Shown here piece by piece: positions 58,600 through 64,000 of a stretch of 64,000 nt of DNA; position 1 is the first letter of the stretch; every line of letters starts with the position of its first letter. This DNA is from Scilla litardierei (Eukaryota > Streptophyta > Magnoliopsida > Asparagales > Asparagaceae). Both the position numbers and the translations under genes were made by a program. The stretch is taken from NCBI GenBank assembly GCA_030789695.1, contig CM061139.1:195211641-195275640 (forward strand). The letters run 5' to 3'. The notes under the pieces are model-generated. The model worked only from the letters and a program-made list of their open reading frames with translations. It was not told the DNA's origin and ran no database searches.

Positions 58600-59480
58600 G
58601 ATGATAAATTGCTTGGTGGTCGGATTGGGTTCCATCACAACCCTCTGATTATTATCAGATGAAACAAGCACCTTCTGAGCTGCTCAACTTTTTTATTATT
58701 TCTGCCATATTTCTTCTTGTTTAGTTATAATTTAGTGTTTCAAAACTCCTTTTTGAAAGTTAGAAAGTTGGCATTTATCAATGCTAGCCATTCTTTCCTA
58801 ATTTATTTTAAGATATCCCAATTCTTATCTTAATCTAAGTACCGGTAGCAAATTACAGTGCTATTCGCTCTCTTGCTCGATAATTTAAATCATATATTAG
58901 AAATCAAGGGGCACAAGGTATTATAGCAATAAACTCTTTAATTAGTATTGCAATAAAAAGGTAAAAATTCCTCTTTAATTTGATGATCAACTTGTACATG
59001 TTGATTTACGGTCTCTCCGCATAAAATAGGATTAAAACTCTTCTAATTCAATGGGAAAAAAAATTCTATTACTGAAGTCGTCCCCTCGGTCTTGCTGGAG
59101 AATAACCACTTCGTCCTGATAATGTCACGTACCTTCCTCCATTTCAGACATAATGGGTGGCTGACCATCACGACATTACTGAGCCCATTTGCCCACATCT
59201 TCTTAGAGACGCGTGGGCTTGATGGGCATGATGCGAACTGTCCCTGACCAAGTAAACAGCCAGGTATTTACATGGGCTCGACGGGCTGCTTCGCCCTCCC
59301 TAGCGGGGTTCGCTTATATGGACGTCAATAATATTCATTCTGTCTTTGGGAGCCGGCCCAATGATGTAACAATAGTAAGATTAGATTTTTTTTATTTAAG
59401 GATACTAATACGAATATTTGATATACTAAAACTTATTATACTCATGACTAATTTGTACTTTATCAACATCATTCATGATG
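58600..59480. other. Intergenic DNA
   Basis: No gene recognised. A short GC-rich patch (59205-59350) interrupts AT-rich sequence. Confidence 0.5.
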
Positions 59481-59485
59481 GTAAA

Positions 59486-59860
59486 TCTATTCTATAAAAT
59501 AGGGATGTTATCAAGAGAAATTGGACAAGAGAATTTGGACAAGAGAATTTGGACAATAGTATACAGATACATATATACATATACATACAACATATACATA
59601 CATACATACATATCTATTCTATAAAATAGGAATGTTATCAAGAGAAATTGGATAAGAGAAATTGGATAAGAGAATTTGGACAAAAGTATACATATATATA
59701 TACACATACATACATACATATACATACATACATACATACATATCTATTCTATAAAATAGGGATGTTATCAAGAGAAATTGGATAAGAGAAATTGGATAAG
59801 AGAAATTGAACAAGAGAAATTAGATAATAGAATTTGGACAAGAGAAATTGGATAAATGAT
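59486..59860 (+). repeat. ~128-bp minisatellite with ACAT runs
   Basis: TCTATTCTATAAAATAGG starts units at about 59486, 59613 and 59743. Each has AGAGAAATTGGA(T/C)AAGAGAA repeats and then an (ACAT)n stretch. Frames over it are repeat artefacts. Confidence 0.88.
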
Positions 59861-60490
59861 GAGATTTTGAGAGATAAGAGAAGAGGCGGGGAATGCACAT
59901 ACAACCATGGGTTTTGCATTTTTGCCCATGGACCATCCCCACATACACACCCACACTTTTTATTCTTCCCTACTTTCCGACCATTTTTTCCAGTCCACGT
60001 GCACGCGTGCACGGGTTATTTGCTAGTCCATTTATATTTGACGATTAATTAGTCCGAAGAACATAACGCAATAGAATTGCTATGTATTGTATAAATTTTA
60101 CACATATTTATATTATGCATAGCAAATATGAATATATATACATATCAAAGATTCTTTGCCGAAAATGATCCATTTGTAGTTTAAAAAAAATGCACAAAGT
60201 ATTATAAATGAACACAGCCGTCAAACACATCGAAGACAAAGCGACAGGCAGCAAGAAGAACATGTACGATAACTCGGGCTTGATTCACAACGCAAGTCCC
60301 CCCTCTATCTTTGCCGCTTGTTAATTTGCCACATCACATTGGATTTATTTCGGATGAGCCTGTCTTTTACTGGCACTGCTATTGCCAGTCGAGGGGACGA
60401 ACCTGGACGCTTTCCCTTCCACATCCAACCTCCCCTCCGGCCCTACTTAAGACTCGAGGCCTCGCTGCCCATCTCTGCCCCTTGCGTTGG

Positions 60491-61440
60491 ATGGGATCAA
60501 GAAGAGAAATGGAGAAAAAAGGGCGGGTGCAGTCGATTCATGGCGTTCCCGCGGGAAACGGCCCTTACGTTCGCGCCAAACACCTCCAGGTTCAAAGTAT
60601 TTAGAGGCTGAACACAAACAAATCATCATACTGATGTCTTATATTCACAAATAATCAATTTGTGCGAAAATTTAACCACAGCTAGTCGACAAGGACCACA
60701 AGGCAGCCATCCCGTGGTTCTGGAAGGCGATAAACGCCGGCGACAGGGTGGACAGCGCGCTCAAAGACATGGCGGTCGCAATGAAGAAGACGAACCGTGT
60801 AAAAGAGGGAATCGAAGCCATCACGTCCTTCCGCCACCTCTGCTCGAGTCAAGCCCAGGACCCCCTCGACAACCTCCTGATCGACCTCTTCAAGAAATGC
60901 GGCCGTCTTGATGAGCAGATCCACCTCTACAAGCGGAAACTCCGCGCAATATCCGAAGGGGAGGCCTTCAATGGAAAGGCAACCAAGACTGCGCGATCGC
61001 ACGGCAAGAAGCTTCGAGTCTCGGTTGAGCAAGAAACGGCTCGAATATTGGGCAACCTCGGGTGGGCGTACATGCAACAGAGCAGGTATGAAGCGGCCGA
61101 GCTGGTGTATAGGAAGGCTCAGCAGGTGAGGCCGGACGCCAACATGGCCTGCAACCTCGGCCATTGCCTCATCGGGAGAGGGAAGCTGGACGAGGCTGGG
61201 TGTGTTCTTGACGACGTCGTGAGGTTGAGGTTCCCGGAGTTGGCGTTGGAGGAGGGCCGAAGGACCGTGGACCGGGCGGAGGAGTTGATGGGCGAGTTGG
61301 GGGAGGCGAGGAAGGAGAGCGATGCTCGTGTGGAGGAGGAGAGAGTGGAGAGGTTGGAGCTTGTGATGGGTGATCAGTACTGGACTCCGTTGAGGAGCAG
61401 GAGGCTGCCCATATTTGAAGAGATATCAATGGCCTTTTAG
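60491..61440 (+). CDS. SULFUR DEFICIENCY-INDUCED / MS5-like TPR protein
   Basis: Exons 60491-60589 and 60682-61440 encode 285 residues; an alternative in-frame ATG at 60509 would give 279. The intron (92 bp) has donor GTTCAA and acceptor CCACAG. Motifs in order: VPAGNGPYVRAKHLQ, WFWKAINAGDRVDSALKDMA, GEAFNGKATKTARSHGKK, LGNLGWAYMQQSRYEAAE, YRKAQQVRPDANMACNLGHC and the C-terminal LRSRRLPIFEEI. These define the plant SDI/MS5/POLLENLESS3-like family of TPR proteins. Arabidopsis SDI1 and SDI2 are induced by sulfur starvation and repress glucosinolate synthesis; MS5 acts in male meiosis. Which role applies here cannot be told. Strong GC bias at third codon positions contrasts with the flanks. No damage is visible. 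Confidence 0.9.
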
Positions 61441-62865
61441 TTTCGGTTCCCTCTGTAGTTTGTACAGTGATCGGCAAAAGAATTGAGGGTTGCACATTGT
61501 GTACTATTTTTTTTTTAAAAAATTTAAATTTTGAGGTCTTGGCAACGACGTGCACTCAACAAACTCTTGGAATTATTGGACCAATGTAATACCAAAGGTA
61601 TTGAAGGGTTCAAGTTATTTCATGTCTTTGTCAAGCAATTTTGGATGTTTGCCGCTGCTTGTTTGTAGCTTCCTTTGCTTCATGATCATTTGATGGATAC
61701 AGTTCTTTTCCCTATTTATGTTTTTACGTCATCATGCAATTTTTGGGGATTAATAATCAGACACTATTTTTTTTTCTTTCCTTTTTTTCCTTCTTTTAAT
61801 CAGATGGCAAAAAATCAAAATATCGGAAGAATGTTTTTAGCTATGTTGAAAAAAGAATTTAACCTAAATAGGTATCGTATGACATGAGAGGTGTTGACGT
61901 TATGAATTTTCCTTCAGAAAGGTCATGAACAAAAAACCAATCACATGTAACTCCATGTACCATATGAATAAATATACGACGTGTCATCGTTGATGAGAGT
62001 CATCTTAGATAATATAACTTTGAGAGTCATCTTAGATAATAGAAATCTCTTGTATATCATACGATACATATTATTATCTTTAACCTAAAGCCATATAAAG
62101 TTTATGATGTTCATAATCAATTTTTAAGGAATGCAAAAGCGAAGACGTCTCCTCCAAATGTTATAACACATGCATTCAACATTAAATGCTAACATCCCTG
62201 AAAATATTAGGTTTTTGCATTTGGTTTACATTGGATTCATTATTTTTTGAAAATAAAGCGATCTCGCATAAATTTTAACGTGAATCATGACAATCTGCTA
62301 ACCTGGCATCCCTAATTCCTACCCGCTATCAGCCGCGAAATATACCTTAAACAAACGGATCATATACTCAAAATCATAATAAAGTTCCAAATTAGATATA
62401 CAAATTGCAACAAACTTTCGGAGTGGCCGGCAGGTGTGACTCTTGCTCATCTGCTTAATCATGGGATAATAATTGTATCATGTGCGAGCAGACAGCTACT
62501 GAACAAAATATCAGGGTCGTCAATAACCAAGAGAGACAAATCTATCGATATATTACAATCTAGATAAAAAGAATAGGTGTGCATATGTTTAAGCTATACA
62601 CAAAATCATTCACGAGTGCACATAGAGAAGAATTCCCCATGACTGTCTGCTCATAAGAACAAAGAAACACGCTACAAAGTGACGATTAATCAAATGACAG
62701 GGGAATGCCAAACCACAATCACTAACACCGGACCAGTCCTTGTATGGTATGGCAACTGATGCATGTGTGTGTGACTATAAGTCAGGGAAGCAGAAGCAAC
62801 AGCATATCACGACCAATAAGTCGACAAAATGAAGTTCATCTGAGATCTGCAGCTGTGTGGACCTA
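61441..62865. other. Intergenic DNA between convergent genes
   Basis: Contains the 3'UTRs of the SDI-like gene and, on the other strand, of the VAMP gene. AT-rich, with no further gene, RNA or transposon end recognised. Confidence 0.6.
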
Positions 62866-63694
62866 CTAGCAGTTGAAGCCATGGCAAACAGACAAGATGA
62901 TGATGAGTATTAGGGCGATGAGGATTCCCAATACAATTAGTTTTATCTTCATGTTCTGGAACCACATCTTCCTCCTCATCTGTGTTCCCTGCTGCCTGAA
63001 ATCTTGCGCCTGCAGGCGTATTTACAACTCTCATTTTAAATGGCAAGGTGATGCACAATTCAGGCTCAACCACTGGAATTCATAACAAACAGGACAAGAA
63101 ATCTGATCGTGCACTAAAATGAAAAACAAAATAATACAAACCTGAGAGCGAAGATTCTCTGTTTTGTCAACAAGGACCTCAATTTTCTCCCCTCGATCAA
63201 GAACCTGGAGAAAACATGTTTACAAACAGTTGTAACGGAGGAGAATAATCATAGCCCAAACCTTTTTCTTAGACATTCAGACAAACTACAGCAGATTTGG
63301 CATTTAGTGGGTGTTACCTTCTCAATGTTTTCCATCATAACTCCTTTTACTTCGGAAACTTGAGCCTTCACTTTTGCAAGCTTGCTGATCTCCTCAGGGT
63401 GGTCCACGCAATACTTCATGTGTTCTTTCAATTTTGGCCTGAATTTTTAATAAATACAGCCAACAATCAGGCACTTTGCTAAAAGAACGACGACCAGGCA
63501 TTGCAGCAGTTTTCTCTGAAGGCTCAATGATCCAGAAGAAAGATATATTTACCCAAAGTCTCTGTTAAGGCTGTTGGCTGCCGCAGTCGCAGCTTTACCT
63601 CCACCGTATCTTTTGTTGAAGTCCTCCTTAACCCTCTCGAGGAATGCGATGGGTACTGGTCTTCCAGCCGACTCAACGGCAACTACACAGTAAG
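62866..63694 (-). CDS. VAMP72-family R-SNARE, 3' part
   Basis: Four exons on the minus strand in order 63694-63553, 63438-63318, 63204-63142 and 63009-62866 (stop TAG 62866-62868), all with GT-AG borders and consistent phase. They encode the end of the longin domain ([40 protein letters not shown]), the SNARE helix ([20 protein letters not shown] with the central Arg in VLDRGEKIE), [13 protein letters not shown], and a C-terminal membrane anchor ending CHGFNC. VAMP721/722-type proteins sit on secretory vesicles and plasma-membrane-bound traffic and pair with Qa SNAREs. The first exon(s) for the N-terminal longin domain lie beyond 64000; 63695-64000 is intron sequence. The gene is convergent with the SDI-like gene. 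Confidence 0.93.
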
Positions 63695-64000
63695 CTGCAT
63701 GAATCCAAGTAGATAAAAAAACAAGATTAACTAATATATGAGCATTAATAGTAATATCAATCTAGTGGTAGTGTGAAATGTTCTTATCCGACAGAAGAAA
63801 TAGTGATGTTGATATGATCTAGCAATATCATTCAGGTAACAAAAATTACACCGTAAAGTAATCATCCGGGGGGGAAAGAATATTTACAGGTAGCACCACA
63901 AAGGATATGCTAATTTGACTATTTCTTCTTTTACTTTCGCTTTCTTTTAAGAAAATATGGATAACATATTTACCTTGCTTTATCAGACAAACACTAAACA

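Noticed and set aside
59492..59737. Tyr/Val/Cys-rich minus frames
   Set aside because: Translations of ACAT repeats in the minisatellite.
63970..64000. Possible further VAMP exon with donor at GCAAG/GTAAAT
   Set aside because: The few codons available do not match the longin domain region expected before the CVVAVES segment; probably intron.

Overview
This is nuclear DNA from a flowering plant. The evidence is spliced genes with GT-AG introns, an intron-containing elongator tRNA-Met, a plant VAMP72-type SNARE gene, a SULFUR DEFICIENCY-INDUCED/MS5-type gene, and plant LTR retrotransposons, hAT and Mutator elements. The species cannot be named from sequence alone. One 500-base run of N (57518-58017) is an assembly gap.

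The left 54 kb is a tandem cluster of five small CYSTM genes (cysteine-rich tail-anchored proteins of about 74-81 residues), all on the + strand: CYSTM-1 2744-3080, CYSTM-2 7211-7635, CYSTM-3 23696-30632, CYSTM-4 46357-46923 and CYSTM-5 53530-53956. All five have open reading frames and intact splice sites, although about 38 kb of transposon has landed between and inside them. Genes 1-3 share one promoter type (GGAATTGG box, W-box-like TTTGAC, an AACGCG/CGCGTT core, TATA). Genes 4-5 share another.

Transposons with terminal repeats and target-site duplications I could read are, left to right: a Mutator-like element (4849-6825, 9-bp TSD) holding a nested hAT (5471-6420, 8-bp TSD); a second hAT (8027-9312); a Ty3/gypsy array of three 3.26-kb LTRs and two short internal domains flanked by one TSD (9629-22774); a copia-type element with 113-bp LTRs inside intron 1 of CYSTM-3 (23908-30254); an autonomous-type Ty1/copia with identical LTRs but a broken gag-pol (32982-38804) in the CYSTM-4 promoter; a Tat-like gypsy without pol but with an intact antisense gene (38959-46318) in the CYSTM-4 5'UTR; a gypsy gag/protease relic split by a solo LTR (47412-50580); and a truncated minus-strand relative of the CYSTM-3 intron element (54389-54857).

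A captured fragment of plastid DAHP synthase lies at 31838-32137. Right of the gap are tRNA-Met (58494-58580), a minisatellite (59486-59860), the SDI/MS5-like gene (60491-61440, +) and the 3' part of a VAMP72 gene (62866-63694, -) that runs off the right edge. Three blocks rich in short CpG-containing palindromes (3990-4330, 52150-52300, 55960-56395) belong to repeats I cannot classify.
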